A DNA stretch of 64,000 bases from a virus. Of this stretch, positions 32,558 through 41,164 are shown one piece after another (position 1 is the stretch's first letter; every line of letters starts with the position of its first letter). The notes beneath the pieces are model-generated. The model was not told the DNA's origin. It saw only the letters and a list, made by a program, of their open reading frames with translations, and did not search any database. The DNA is taken from the IMG/VR virus record IMGVR_UViG_3300032011_003203, positions 1-64,000 of that record; one strand, written 5' to 3'. A program made the translations under genes and the position numbers.

Positions 32558-34046
32558 TACGGTCAATCATAGTGATGAAGTTGTACACGATATGTTACTT
32601 CAAATTGAACACAGAGGTAGGGATAATCGAGAGATTTTTGAGAGTGGTAATGTTCACCTGGGCCACAATAGATTAAGTATAAATGATGTGAGTGAAGCAG
32701 GAAATCAGCCATTTGTTTGGAATGATTATGCACTTGTAGTTAATGGTGAGATATGGAACTATCCACAATTAAGAAAAGAATATGAAGAACGAGGTTATAC
32801 ATTTTTTAGTAATAGTGATTCAGAAATAATTTTATATCTATACAAAGAAAATGAATTAAAAAGATTAGAGGGTATGTTTAGTTTTGTATTGCATGATACC
32901 TTAACTAATGAGTTAGTTGTATCGAGAGATTGGGTTGGTAAGATTCCATTATACATTTATAACAATGATACAAATATTTTAATTGCATCTGAAATGAAAT
33001 CAATATTAAAAATATTACCACAAGCAGAATGTAAGTTTGTTCCAAAAAATTCAGTAGTTAGAATAAATACAATTACTGGTTCAGTACATATTGATAAAGA
33101 TTACTATTTTACTTGGACACCATTTGAGGATAAAGAGTTTGACCAAGATGAGGTTAACAAAAAAACTTATGAGTTGTTAGATACTGCAGTAGAGAAAAGA
33201 TTATTAAGTGATGTTAAGGTTGCAACTTGTTTAAGTGGTGGTATTGATTCAAGTGTAATTACTTATTTGTTAAGTAAGAAAGTACCTGATATCGTATCTT
33301 ATACAGTCAAGTTCGATGAGGATTCAAGAGATTTAATGTTTGCAAGAATGGTTGCAGAACATATCAATGTACCATTGGTTGAGGTTGAGATACCAAGAGA
33401 CCCAGAAGAATTAAAAAGAAAATTTTTAGAAACAATAAAGGTTATAGAATATCCATCAACAGTCCAAATGGAAGTTGGTATTCTACAAAGTTATGTTGCC
33501 GAGAAAATGGCAGAGGATGGTGTTAAGGTTGCGTTTAGTGGTGAGGGTTCTGATGAATCGTATGGTTCATATGGTACATTCAGAATGTTCAGTAAGAAAC
33601 CAGATTGGAGTGATGTACGAAAGAAATTATTTGAGAAACAATACTATGGTAATTTACTTCGTGGGAATAATATCTTTATGAATTATGGAACAATAGAATT
33701 AAGATGTCCATTCTTTGATTTAGATTTTTTAGATTACACTACTAACCTTACACAACCAGTATTAGATAATAGTGGAAACCAATGGAAGAAACCACTTGCT
33801 GAAGCATTTCGTGGACACTTACCAGATGAGGTATGTGACCAAGAGAAACGAGCATTTCAAAAAGGAACAAACTTCAAAGAGTATATAGAAGATGTAATTC
33901 TAAATGATACAGATATAAATTTTAAAAATAGAAAAAAACTATTTCATTGTATCGGAGATAACTTTGAAAGAATATTTGGTTTCAAACATAAAGGTATGAG
34001 AGATACTTTATCTGGCACTGAAAATGGATTTGGGAAATGGATATAA
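32541..34046 (+). CDS. Asparagine-synthetase-like glutamine amidotransferase
   Basis: 501 residues from GTG 32541, with AAGGAG at 32527. This start puts Cys at position 2, as needed for the N-terminal glutaminase (V-C-G-I-V), while the longer frame buries it. The glutaminase has H-R-G-R-D, H-N-R-L-S-I and V-N-G-E-I-W-N. The synthetase half has the pyrophosphatase loop L-S-G-G-I-D-S-S (from 231) and later G-E-G-S-D-E. It would amidate a carboxylate with ATP and glutamine. It lies in a cassette with TS-like and PLP-fold genes, so the substrate may not be aspartate. Confidence 0.85.
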   Translation: MCGIVSTVNHSDEVVHDMLLQIEHRGRDNREIFESGNVHLGHNRLSINDVSEAGNQPFVWNDYALVVNGEIWNYPQLRKEYEERGYTFFSNSDSEIILYLYKENELKRLEGMFSFVLHDTLTNELVVSRDWVGKIPLYIYNNDTNILIASEMKSILKILPQAECKFVPKNSVVRINTITGSVHIDKDYYFTWTPFEDKEFDQDEVNKKTYELLDTAVEKRLLSDVKVATCLSGGIDSSVITYLLSKKVPDIVSYTVKFDEDSRDLMFARMVAEHINVPLVEVEIPRDPEELKRKFLETIKVIEYPSTVQMEVGILQSYVAEKMAEDGVKVAFSGEGSDESYGSYGTFRMFSKKPDWSDVRKKLFEKQYYGNLLRGNNIFMNYGTIELRCPFFDLDFLDYTTNLTQPVLDNSGNQWKKPLAEAFRGHLPDEVCDQEKRAFQKGTNFKEYIEDVILNDTDINFKNRKKLFHCIGDNFERIFGFKHKGMRDTLSGTENGFGKWI

Positions 34047-34882
34047 TACAAACACCAATAGAAACTTATACATTAAATGGTATCGATGTTGATGTCAAGA
34101 GAGATGATTTAGTTGGTGATGGAGTTAACTTTCCACGATGGGCAAAGATAGAGGGTATAAGAAAAATATTAGAGAGTGATGATATTGATAAATCAAAACC
34201 ACTAACTCACTTATCAGTTTATGGAAGTTGGACTGGATGGACATTAAGTAAGTTGTGTAAAGAGTATGGTATAGAATTTATTTCTGCTTATCCAGATACA
34301 CAAAAGTTTCCACAAGTATTGTTAGAACGAGTAGAGGGTAATGGTGGTAAGTTACATCCGATGAGACCTAATATGATGGCGTTTATGCAAAACAAATTAA
34401 ACACACAAGCAAAAGAAAATGGTTGGCAACAATTACCATACGCATTCAATCATCCCGCATACATTAGTTATATGGGGGCAAGAATGAGAGAAGTTTTAAA
34501 AGATAGGGAATATGATAACCTTGTTGTTAGTATTGGTAGTGGTGTTACTGCAAGTGGATTAATAAAAGAATTTTTAGAGTACGGAGATGATTGGTGGAAG
34601 TTAAATAACGAATCAAGAAAAGTTTATTCTATTACGATGAGTGCATTCTCATCAACAAAAAAGATTTTAAATGAGAATCACGCTGGTGATTTGAAAAATA
34701 TAATACTCGAAAAATCACCATATGCATTTGATGATATGATGGATGATTATAAAGTACCATTTGATTGTAATGAATTTTGGGACAAGAAACAATGGTATTG
34801 GTTAGAGGATAATATACAGAAACTTAAAGGGAAAACTTTATTTTGGAACATTGGTGGTTCTTATTTAAATTCAATAAAATAA
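34037..34882 (+). CDS. PLP-fold (type II, ACC-deaminase-like) protein, Schiff-base lysine apparently missing
   Basis: 281 residues. V-K-R-D-D-L-V-G-D near residue 20, L-S-V-Y-G-S-W-T-G-W, and V-S-I-G-S-G-V-T-A-S-G-L match the ACC deaminase/D-cysteine desulfhydrase family. The usual G-N-K-x-R-K that carries the PLP lysine reads V-N-F-P-R-W here, so Lys appears to be Phe. It may be a non-catalytic relative or use a shifted Lys. It overlaps the AsnB-like gene by 10 nt. Confidence 0.6.
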   Translation: MDIIQTPIETYTLNGIDVDVKRDDLVGDGVNFPRWAKIEGIRKILESDDIDKSKPLTHLSVYGSWTGWTLSKLCKEYGIEFISAYPDTQKFPQVLLERVEGNGGKLHPMRPNMMAFMQNKLNTQAKENGWQQLPYAFNHPAYISYMGARMREVLKDREYDNLVVSIGSGVTASGLIKEFLEYGDDWWKLNNESRKVYSITMSAFSSTKKILNENHAGDLKNIILEKSPYAFDDMMDDYKVPFDCNEFWDKKQWYWLEDNIQKLKGKTLFWNIGGSYLNSIK

Positions 34883-34891
34883 AAAAAACAC

Positions 34892-34921
34892 TTGACTTGT
34901 ATAGGCAAAAAGCCTTATATT
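34892..34921 (+). promoter_or_regulatory. Early-type promoter P10
   Basis: TTGACT (34892-34897), an 18-nt spacer with GCAAAAAGCC, TATATT (34916-34921), nine bases after the PLP-fold gene. Confidence 0.8.
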
Positions 34922-34954
34922 ATGGTCATATTAAATTGGAGATTTAGAAACAAT

Positions 34955-35728
34955 ATGAAAAGTTTATCAGCAGAAAAAATACAAGAGAACTATAAAACTC
35001 TTCGAAATATTATTACGATGACTTTCTCTGGTGAGAGACTAGAGAAATTAAATAAGATGTATGATTATTTTGAAGATAGAATGATGTTAGCACCAGCAAG
35101 TGCAAAAGAACATTATCACAATGCTATGGTGGGTGGATATGTAGAGCATGTTTTACACATTGTAGATTTTTCACAATCAGTAAAAAAGTTGTGGGAAGAA
35201 AAGGGAGCAGACATTAACTTCACGGATGAAGAATTAATCTTTGCTGCATTACATCACGATTTAGGTAAGGTAGGTAATTTAGAACACGATTACTATATAC
35301 CAAATGAATCAGATTGGCATCGTAAGAATCAAGGTAAGATTTATACACATAATCCAGAGTTACCTTATATGACAGTAACAGATAGAGCATTTTATTTATT
35401 ACAACACTTCCAAATACCTTTAACAGAAAATGAATATATGGGATTGATGTTAACAGATGGAATGTATGAAGATGCAAATAAAAAATATTTAATGACCTTC
35501 TTACCAGAGACTGGATTGAGAAGTCATATATCACGAATACTACACCAAGCAGATATGATGGCAACATTTATCGAATCGGATGAGTGGAAGCGTGGAGATA
35601 AAAAAGAGACTAAACGAGTTCTTAAATCAGTAGGTAATATCAAAGATGCCGTTAAGTCAGAAGTAGAAACTAAACTCACGGGTGAATCACCAAAAGATTT
35701 ATTTAATGAGTTATTTGGAGATAAGTAA
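34955..35728 (+). CDS. HD-domain phosphohydrolase
   Basis: 257 residues. H-Y-H-N-A-M-V-G-G-Y-V-E-H-V-L-H and A-L-H-H-D-L-G-K-V-G-N give the HD metal motif; a later H-Q-A-D-M continues the set. Such enzymes hydrolyse nucleotides or cyclic nucleotides. ATG 34955 is chosen; an earlier in-frame start at 34922 touches promoter P10. GGAG lies 13 nt upstream, a little far. Confidence 0.8.
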   Translation: MKSLSAEKIQENYKTLRNIITMTFSGERLEKLNKMYDYFEDRMMLAPASAKEHYHNAMVGGYVEHVLHIVDFSQSVKKLWEEKGADINFTDEELIFAALHHDLGKVGNLEHDYYIPNESDWHRKNQGKIYTHNPELPYMTVTDRAFYLLQHFQIPLTENEYMGLMLTDGMYEDANKKYLMTFLPETGLRSHISRILHQADMMATFIESDEWKRGDKKETKRVLKSVGNIKDAVKSEVETKLTGESPKDLFNELFGDK

Positions 35729-35988
35729 TGATATTAGAAATATTTGCAGTAGTATGTTTTATATTAAGTTTTACACTTGCGTGGACTTCATATAATCAAA
35801 TACAAAAAGTAGAAAGATTAGAAGAGTGGGTTGAGAACTTCTCAGCTCAAATCATTCTAACACAACGAACACTTGATGAATTAGATTCAGAGGGTAAGTT
35901 CAAATCCGATGATGAAATCGGAACAGTCTTTACAGCAATTAAAGACACTGTCAATGATTTAAACAAAATAACAGAAGAGGATATATAA
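35728..35988 (+). CDS. Small membrane protein, 86 residues
   Basis: N-terminal transmembrane helix (residues 3-21), then a coiled, acidic C-terminal half. Stop-start overlaps with both neighbours place it in the same unit as gp55. Confidence 0.6.
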   Translation: MILEIFAVVCFILSFTLAWTSYNQIQKVERLEEWVENFSAQIILTQRTLDELDSEGKFKSDDEIGTVFTAIKDTVNDLNKITEEDI

Positions 35989-36710
35989 TGCCAAGAAAAG
36001 CAAAAAAGGGTTCACCACGATATTACTTTCATCAAGGAACTGAAGATGCAATCATTCGCTTGAATAAAGAAACTCGTGCTCATATGAAAGAACGAATTTA
36101 TAATGAACATATTCGTACACCATTTGAGAAACTTGCTGAGAATATAATTCATACATTTAAGTTTTATTACTTTGATGTTCCAAGTGAGGATGTTAAACAC
36201 GAAGTGGTTTCATTCTTATATATGAATATTCACAAATTTGCTGAGGGTAAGGGAAAGGCATTTAGTTATTTCAGTATTGTTGCTAAGAACTATTTGATTC
36301 TACACAACAACAATAATTACAAGAAGATGAAACAACACGATAGTGAGGATGTGATGGATTATAAAAGAGACCCAGTCACAGAACTTCGTGGTAAAGAATC
36401 TCGTAGTATGAAGATGGAGTACATCGAACAACTTGCTGATTATTGGAGAAATAATTTAACTACAGTCTTTAAACGAAAGAAAGATTTGGATGTTGCTAAT
36501 TCGGTAGTAGAGTTAATTGATATGAGACATAATATCGATAACTTTAATAAGAAAGCATTATACATTCTTATTCGTGAAATGACTGGTTCTAATACACAAC
36601 ACATAACTCGTGTAATTAATGTGATGAAGAAACATCATAACAATTTACACAAGGCATATTTAACTACTGGCTCGGTTGATACTAAACGAACTGGTAGTTG
36701 GTTTGAGTGA
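35988..36710 (+). CDS. T4 gp55-like late-transcription sigma factor
   Basis: 240 residues. The segment L-A-E-N-I-I-H-T-F-K-F-Y-Y-F-D-V-P then D-V-K-H-E-V and K-A-F-S-Y-F-S-I-V-A-K-N-Y-L-I strongly resembles gp55 of T4 and marine relatives. The latter is the sigma-region 2-like core. It would direct host RNA polymerase to late promoters, probably the TATTTATW boxes described here. A sliding clamp co-activator is not in this window. Confidence 0.82.
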   Translation: MPRKAKKGSPRYYFHQGTEDAIIRLNKETRAHMKERIYNEHIRTPFEKLAENIIHTFKFYYFDVPSEDVKHEVVSFLYMNIHKFAEGKGKAFSYFSIVAKNYLILHNNNNYKKMKQHDSEDVMDYKRDPVTELRGKESRSMKMEYIEQLADYWRNNLTTVFKRKKDLDVANSVVELIDMRHNIDNFNKKALYILIREMTGSNTQHITRVINVMKKHHNNLHKAYLTTGSVDTKRTGSWFE

Positions 36711-37525
36711 AGTTATATCAACAAGATTGGAATTATCGGAAAAACAATACCGATAAATATCCAGAGTTAAAAGCTATTACATCATATCCAAATTCTTTTT
36801 GGTTAACAAGGAATCCTAAGAAACCAAAACTTGGTAGAAAGTTAACTCATAGTATTCGAAGATTGTGTAGAAGAGCACATCCAGCTCAACCAGTTATAGT
36901 TTTATATGCTATACCTGGTAGAGATATGGGTGGACATTCAAAGGGTGGTTTAACAGAAAAACAATATCTAAAATATGTTGGTGATATTGCTTTAGGTATT
37001 GGAAATTTTAAACCAATAATTATTTTTGAACCAGATGCAATTCCACATATGAGAAAGATGAATTTCTTTCAACGAACTAATCGTACAAGGTTGATTAAAA
37101 AAGCTTTAGGTTTATTATCAAATACCAATGCACAAGTATATCTTGATATTGGACATCCAAATTGGTTAAAGAAAACAGATGCTGCAACTTATCTTAATTT
37201 ATTTAACAAAGGTGATATAAAGGGTTTTTCTATTAATGTGAGTAATTTCGTAACAACAGATAAGTGTTTACGATATGGTGATAAAATATCTGAAGAAACA
37301 AATTTAAATTATGTTATAGATACATCAAGAAATGGTAACGAGGTTTGGGAAACATTCAATCCACAAGATATGAAACTTGGTGAAGAACCTACTATCAGAA
37401 CTAATTCAAGAAAGTGTGATGCTTATCTTTGGATTAAAACACCAGGTGAAAGTGATGGTGCTGTAAATGGTTGGCCTAAAGCTGGTAGATTTAATGCTAA
37501 AAAAACCTTATCTCTTATAAATTAA
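36707..37525 (+). CDS. Glycoside hydrolase family 6 (cellulase family) enzyme
   Basis: 272 residues, GTG start overlapping gp55's stop. GH6 marks run in order: L-Y-A-I-P-G-R-D-M-G-G-H-S with the catalytic Asp, I-I-F-E-P-D-A, V-Y-L-D-I-G-H-P-N-W, S-I-N-V-S-N-F, V-I-D-T-S-R-N-G, and L-W-I-K-T-P-G-E-S-D-G. GH6 enzymes cut beta-1,4-glucan. No signal peptide is visible, so it may be a virion or lysis-released depolymerase. GH6 in a phage is unusual to my knowledge. A terminator follows. Confidence 0.85.
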   Translation: MKLYQQDWNYRKNNTDKYPELKAITSYPNSFWLTRNPKKPKLGRKLTHSIRRLCRRAHPAQPVIVLYAIPGRDMGGHSKGGLTEKQYLKYVGDIALGIGNFKPIIIFEPDAIPHMRKMNFFQRTNRTRLIKKALGLLSNTNAQVYLDIGHPNWLKKTDAATYLNLFNKGDIKGFSINVSNFVTTDKCLRYGDKISEETNLNYVIDTSRNGNEVWETFNPQDMKLGEEPTIRTNSRKCDAYLWIKTPGESDGAVNGWPKAGRFNAKKTLSLIN

Positions 37526-37558
37526 AAAGGGGGAACTCGGATAAGCTCCCCCTTTATT
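37526..37558 (+). terminator. Terminator hairpin between converging genes
   Basis: AAAGGGGGA pairs with TCCCCCTTT (37547-37555), with one mismatch and CT/AG closing near the loop. A-run and T-run flank it, so it could stop transcription from both strands: the GH6 gene on the left and the minus-strand gene on the right. Confidence 0.7.
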
Positions 37559-37576
37559 TAGTCATCCGATATAGTA

Positions 37577-37798
37577 CTACTTACGGAATAAACCCACCAA
37601 CACCAATAATGCGACTAATCCAGCGAAACCAGATTCGCCGAAATTATTAATAATTGCTGTTAGGTTACCAATAACATTAACGCCGAAGATACCGCTTCCG
37701 AATATAATTTCAGAAACCGCACCAATGGCTACCAGCGATAACATCAGTTGAGCTAAGTCATCTGCGTATCCTTTTACGAGTGTTATGATTTCCTTCAT
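37577..37798 (-). CDS. Small two-helix membrane protein, only minus-strand gene
   Basis: 73 residues with two hydrophobic stretches (about 15-35 and 52-70), Gly/Phe-rich, ending in G-L-F-R-K. GGGAG lies 12 nt upstream on the minus strand. Nothing overlaps it on the + strand, and it faces a terminator hairpin. It could be a holin-like or virion membrane protein; no family recognised. Confidence 0.6.
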   Translation of the reverse strand: MKEIITLVKGYADDLAQLMLSLVAIGAVSEIIFGSGIFGVNVIGNLTAIINNFGESGFAGLVALLVLVGLFRK

Positions 37799-37894
37799 AT
37801 GGTTATATCTCCCGTTAGTTAATCAATTTAGTCGGAGTTTTATTTACCGACAAATAATAACTATTGTATATATTAGGAAAAATTGATTCATATA

Positions 37895-37902
37895 TATTTA
37901 TA
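37895..37902 (+). promoter_or_regulatory. Late-promoter-like TATTTATA box
   Basis: TATTTATATACACC, close to the 14-base form at 973 and 18841. On the minus strand it reads TATAAATA, so it could also serve the minus-strand gene at 37577. Confidence 0.4.
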
Positions 37903-37926
37903 TACACCAATTTTTTAAGAATTTGA

Positions 37927-37934
37927 TATTTATT
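37927..37934 (+). promoter_or_regulatory. Late-promoter-like TATTTATT box before the tail operon
   Basis: TATTTATT 24 nt before the first baseplate-region gene, the place where a late promoter for the structural operon is expected. Confidence 0.5.
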
Positions 37935-37957
37935 ATTGTAACAATATAGGTAAAATT

Positions 37958-38338
37958 ATGGCGATAGATTTCGAAGTTTTCGAGGGTAAAACCTTATCAG
38001 ATGTATTTAAGGACATTTATGATAACTCAAACAAGAACAAGACTCAGTTAGAAGTACTGATGAAAGAGGTGGTTGGGTTTATCAAGGATGGCGATACGGC
38101 CGTACAAATAATTCCTATGTTGAAAGAGTATTTAGAAATCAATGTAAAGAATGATGAACAACTTGTTAAGTTGGCAACCATTGTACAGAGAATGGCAACT
38201 GCTGGTAATAAGGGTGATGATGATGATAACTTTATGTTGAGTGATAGAGAAAAAGAACAATTAATGAATAACATTCAAAGCACGGTCGAAGAACTTCAAG
38301 ACCATTCGGATAACATAACTGCAAAATTAGATAGCTAA
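37958..38338 (+). CDS. Hypothetical structural-region protein, 126 residues
   Basis: Helical acidic protein, first gene of the baseplate run and overlapping the gp5-like gene by one base. It probably assists baseplate assembly, inferred from position only. Confidence 0.6.
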   Translation: MAIDFEVFEGKTLSDVFKDIYDNSNKNKTQLEVLMKEVVGFIKDGDTAVQIIPMLKEYLEINVKNDEQLVKLATIVQRMATAGNKGDDDDNFMLSDREKEQLMNNIQSTVEELQDHSDNITAKLDS

Positions 38339-39471
38339 TGTCATACAATATCAAACCTAAAAGTGGAACTAAATCTGGTCCAATAACGGGTAATAGAGTA
38401 CAAAATGTTGAATCTACATTAAGATTAATAAAAGAAATATCAGATGAACCTGGTCAGTTTTATGAATTAGAACCTTTAGAAGTATTAGAGGTACATTTAG
38501 ATGATACAAAAAACTCTTTCCCACAAGGAAGTGATGGGCCTGATTATACTTATCTTGGTGGAGTTAAGGGTAGGTTAGTAATTTCAGAGACTGGAAAAAA
38601 CATTGATAAGTTAAGTGATTACAAACCATTAAATCCAAATATACAAACTACACCAGTGATTGGTGAAATTGTAATTGGTGTAAAATATCTTGGACAATTA
38701 TTCTATACAACACAAGTAAATTTTTTTGGTAATCCCAATTTTAATACACAACACGGATTAAGTAAAGGTAAATCAAAAGATACTTTAGTATCTGATAATA
38801 TCGATACTGCAAACGAACAAGATGATACAGGTGTAAAAGTTGGTTACTATTTAGAACCAACGCAAGATGTAAGAAGATTATTACCACAAGAGGGTGATGT
38901 TTTAATTGAGGGTAGGTTTGGAAACACTATTAGAATTGGTAGTGATATAAAAAATGATAATCAAGATTCACCAAATATTATTTTAAATGCTGGACAATCA
39001 AAAGATGATTTTCCAAATCCAAAACAACCAGTAGAAGAAAAAATTGATACAGATGGTTCGAGTGTTTACATAACCACAAATCAACCATTAACATTTACAC
39101 CTGGTATAGAAAGTAAATTATCACCACCACCATATGAGGGAAAAAATATATTACTTAGTTCAGATAGAATTATTTTTAATACAAAGAATGGTGGGGATAT
39201 AGTTTTTGGTAGTAATAATAATATTTCTATTTGTGCACCAAAGGAAGTTGTGATAGAAGCAGATACTACCAAGATAGGAAGTGTTGAAGCATCAGAACCA
39301 TTAGTGTTAGGTGCGATATTAGAAAGTAAGTTAAATGATATACTAACATTAATTGAGACTGGTTTGTTAGCACCGACAGGGCCAGTAGTAGTTGGACCTG
39401 GTGCAGGATTATTAGCTAGTTTAAAATCAACACTCTCACAAATAAAGAGTCCTAAGAATTTGGTAGAGTAA
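38338..39471 (+). CDS. gp5-like baseplate protein (OB-fold plus beta-helix)
   Basis: 377 residues. It has L-E-V-H-L-D and G-E-I-V-I-G-V-K-Y-L-G in an OB-like part, then G-D-V-L-I-E-G-R-F-G-N-T-I-R-I-G-S, and a beta-rich C-terminus with repeated short strands (I-L-L-S-S-D-R-I-I-F-N-T-K). This resembles the needle-like gp5 relatives of marine T4-like phages, which lack the lysozyme domain. It would form the central spike of the tail tip. Confidence 0.65.
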   Translation: MSYNIKPKSGTKSGPITGNRVQNVESTLRLIKEISDEPGQFYELEPLEVLEVHLDDTKNSFPQGSDGPDYTYLGGVKGRLVISETGKNIDKLSDYKPLNPNIQTTPVIGEIVIGVKYLGQLFYTTQVNFFGNPNFNTQHGLSKGKSKDTLVSDNIDTANEQDDTGVKVGYYLEPTQDVRRLLPQEGDVLIEGRFGNTIRIGSDIKNDNQDSPNIILNAGQSKDDFPNPKQPVEEKIDTDGSSVYITTNQPLTFTPGIESKLSPPPYEGKNILLSSDRIIFNTKNGGDIVFGSNNNISICAPKEVVIEADTTKIGSVEASEPLVLGAILESKLNDILTLIETGLLAPTGPVVVGPGAGLLASLKSTLSQIKSPKNLVE

Positions 39472-39743
39472 TGAAGAATGATACTATTAAAGTTATCTTG
39501 AGTACGATAACTGCTTTAGGTGGTATTGGTGGGACATATAAAACTATGGAAAATAGAGTTTCAGATTTAGAAAATAAATTACAAGCACAAGAAGAGTATT
39601 TAAGAATTGAACTTCAAGTAGAGAAGTTACGACAAGAAGAACTTATCAATGAGATGAAACATAAAAATAAAATGGATTCACTTACATTTGATATGGCAAT
39701 GAAGCAACAAGAATATTTAATAAAATTAAGTCAAATGGAATAG
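39471..39743 (+). CDS. Small coiled-coil protein, 90 residues
   Basis: A short hydrophobic N-terminus (V-I-L-S-T-I-T-A-L-G-G-I-G-G) and then an unbroken charged coiled coil. Located inside the baseplate operon; could be a spanin-like or assembly factor, but no motif confirms it. Confidence 0.55.
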   Translation: MKNDTIKVILSTITALGGIGGTYKTMENRVSDLENKLQAQEEYLRIELQVEKLRQEELINEMKHKNKMDSLTFDMAMKQQEYLIKLSQME

Positions 39744-39758
39744 TTTTTAGAGGAAATT

Positions 39759-40211
39759 ATGAGTTGGGATATATTTAAAGCTGAGTATAAAAAGGGTTTA
39801 GATGCAGGAGATGATATGGCAAAAGTAATTGCTGAATCATATGATAAGTGTATTAAACTTGGAATGACTGTAGGAGCAGCACCACCCGCACCATTAGCAA
39901 GTGGTAATGTTGCAGCATTAGAAGCAATGTTAAAAATTGCTTTTAAATCTTACGGAGTAACACCATTTCCACTACAACTCGATACAGGTTTAAAATTGTA
40001 TTGGTTGGGTGGAGTTACTGCAGCAGGAGCGACTGTAATAGTTCCAGGAATAACTGCAGCATATGTTCCTTTGGGAGCAGCAAATAAAGATGTTGATGAT
40101 TTTGTAGAACAATTAATAAAAAGTTTTAAAACGCACTTAGGTCAGGTGAGTGGACTGTTTCCAGCAGCACCATCACCTTTACCATTTGCAGGTTATAATG
40201 TACCAGGATAA
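39759..40211 (+). CDS. Hypothetical baseplate-region protein, 150 residues
   Basis: The first 35 residues are helical; the rest is rich in Ala, Pro and Gly (A-A-P-P-A-P-L-A-S-G). AGAGGA upstream supports the ATG. Marine T4-like phages often carry a similar protein here; function unknown. Confidence 0.6.
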   Translation: MSWDIFKAEYKKGLDAGDDMAKVIAESYDKCIKLGMTVGAAPPAPLASGNVAALEAMLKIAFKSYGVTPFPLQLDTGLKLYWLGGVTAAGATVIVPGITAAYVPLGAANKDVDDFVEQLIKSFKTHLGQVSGLFPAAPSPLPFAGYNVPG

Positions 40212-40222
40212 AGGAGTTAGAA

Positions 40223-40711
40223 ATGACTAAAAAGCAATTAGTAAAAATAATACAAGAAGTAGTACGAATAGAAGTACAAAAAGAGGTCAAACAGATATTT
40301 ATTAATGAGGGAATAAATAGCTTAAAGACTAAAAGAAGTACTACTCTCAAATCAACCGCACCAATCGCGAAGAAAAAGGTTCGAAAAATCGTAAAGAAGA
40401 AACCAGTTGTTAAACAATATACATCTAATGAATCTCTAAATAGTATTCTTAATGAAACTGCTAATATGGAAACGGATGAATATCCAACAATGGGTGGAGG
40501 AGCTTTTGATTCAAGTAGAGCAGCAGAACTATTAGGATATGCAGATGCTGGATTTGGTGGTGATAAAGAAACTGCAAGAAAAGTTGCAGCGGTACAAACA
40601 ATGAAAGAAGCTGGAGTTAGTTCAGACCAAGTACCTGAGAGTGTAGTAGATGCCCTAACAAAAGATTATAGTGCTTTAATGAAACACGATAAGATGAAGA
40701 GTAAAAGATAA
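40223..40711 (+). CDS. Hypothetical structural-region protein, 162 residues
   Basis: AAGGAG before the ATG. An N-terminal helical part is followed by a Lys-rich segment (K-K-K-V-R-K-I-V-K-K-K) and a C-terminal acidic/Ala part. Likely virion or assembly protein by position. Confidence 0.6.
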   Translation: MTKKQLVKIIQEVVRIEVQKEVKQIFINEGINSLKTKRSTTLKSTAPIAKKKVRKIVKKKPVVKQYTSNESLNSILNETANMETDEYPTMGGGAFDSSRAAELLGYADAGFGGDKETARKVAAVQTMKEAGVSSDQVPESVVDALTKDYSALMKHDKMKSKR

Positions 40712-41163
40712 TGCCTGAAAATGTCAACCTAACGAATAATCCATCTGTCCAACAGATTAATGAGGATGAAGATTCTTTCTTCGGTTGTACATTTCCATTA
40801 ACTTATCAAGGTGATAATGTAGGATTTTTTCCAAGAGCAAAAACAGTCAAGGAACAAGCATTTTCAAATATAAAAAATCTTTTATTAACTATGAAAGGTG
40901 AGCGAGTTGGTCAACCAGATTTTGGTAGTAATTTACCAGCATTAATATTTGAACAAGTTGGGCCAGAATTAAGTGATAGTATTGAAGAAACTATACACGA
41001 AGCATTAGAACAATGGTTACCTTATATAAAAGCACAAAATGTTTTTGTGGTACAAGATGAAGCAAACCCAAACCAAATAGTAGTTACATTAGAATTTATT
41101 GTGACAGTTGATGACCCAGATTCACCTGAAACAATAACTTTTAATTTTAACGCAGGAGAGTAA
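40711..41163 (+). CDS. Baseplate wedge protein gp25 (GPW/gp25 family)
   Basis: 150 residues. It has F-G-C-T-F-P-L, K-T-V-K-E-Q-A-F-S-N-I-K-N-L-L-L-T, G-E-R-V-G-Q-P-D-F-G-S-N-L, matching the gp25 family, which also includes T6SS lysozyme-like wedge proteins. gp25 starts the wedge that holds the sheath. gp6 follows directly. Confidence 0.88.
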   Translation: MPENVNLTNNPSVQQINEDEDSFFGCTFPLTYQGDNVGFFPRAKTVKEQAFSNIKNLLLTMKGERVGQPDFGSNLPALIFEQVGPELSDSIEETIHEALEQWLPYIKAQNVFVVQDEANPNQIVVTLEFIVTVDDPDSPETITFNFNAGE

Positions 41164-41164
41164 A

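Noticed and set aside
34922-34954. Earlier start of the HD hydrolase at ATG 34922
   Set aside because: That ATG begins next to the -10 box of promoter P10, upstream of the expected RNA start.
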